A stretch of 16,280 nucleotides of DNA from Ectocarpus siliculosus (taxonomy: Eukaryota; Sar; Phaeophyceae; Ectocarpales; Ectocarpaceae). The position numbers and the translations under genes were made by a program. The notes under the pieces are model-generated. The model was not told the DNA's origin and made no database searches. It worked only from the letters and a program-made list of their open reading frames with translations. The DNA is taken from the NCBI GenBank assembly GCA_000310025.1, contig FN648366.1, forward strand, positions 145,042-161,321. The letters run 5' to 3'. Each line of letters opens with the position of its first letter. The stretch's first letter is position 1. Below are positions 16,221-16,280 of this stretch, in pieces.

Positions 16221-16280
16221 CCCCAAATCCTGCAATCCCTAATCCTTAAAACCTTTACCCCCCCTCCCCACCAAACCCGG

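Noticed and set aside
1-16280. tRNA, rRNA, CRISPR, integrated virus or bacterial operon
   Set aside because: I saw no cloverleaf with A/B boxes, no rRNA blocks, no regularly spaced CRISPR-type repeats, and no capsid, polymerase or integrase-like protein.

Overview
This window looks like nuclear DNA of a eukaryote. Nothing in it resembles a compact prokaryotic gene layout. It has long non-coding stretches, many microsatellites and minisatellites, several families of short inverted-repeat elements, and coding segments bounded by splice-site-like sequences. Short CCCTAA tracts (the TTAGGG telomere type, not the plant TTTAGGG type), roughly balanced base composition, long repeat-filled introns and Ala/Gly/Ser-rich coding would suit a stramenopile such as a brown alga. 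That placement is inference only; no gene here identifies a lineage.

Left part, about 0.7-7.3 kb, + strand: I assemble one candidate gene of seven exons (688-935, 1756-2533, 3381-3504, 4168-4313, 4823-4885, 5438-5626, 7114-7344). The GT..AG boundaries are phase-compatible at every junction and would give about 592 residues. The N-terminal part is rich in RGG/Gly/Ala, the middle is of mixed composition, and the C-terminus is a Ser/Asp/Glu tail. I recognise no family. The last two exons are the best supported, exon 5 and the start codon the least. The introns carry telomere-like elements, MITE copies and remnants, local duplications, a compound microsatellite and a 19-bp minisatellite. Exon 6 sits between two perfect 36-bp inverted repeats.

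Middle part, 7.3-12.5 kb: I see no convincing gene. It holds a roughly 0.69-kb non-autonomous TIR element that looks Tc1/mariner-like (7583-8275), a set of diverged dispersed repeats that match each other or the far left of the window, a possible TATA/CRE promoter at 10.07-10.14 kb, another MITE copy (11658-11884) and a (CAG)13 tract.

Right part, 12.5-16.3 kb: mostly repeats. There are two minisatellites sharing a GGCACTATT core, an A-rich stretch, an eight-unit tandem array of about 120 bp per unit whose units stay partly open in one frame, a complete MITE (15689-15915), and an inverted third copy of the telomere-like element beside it.
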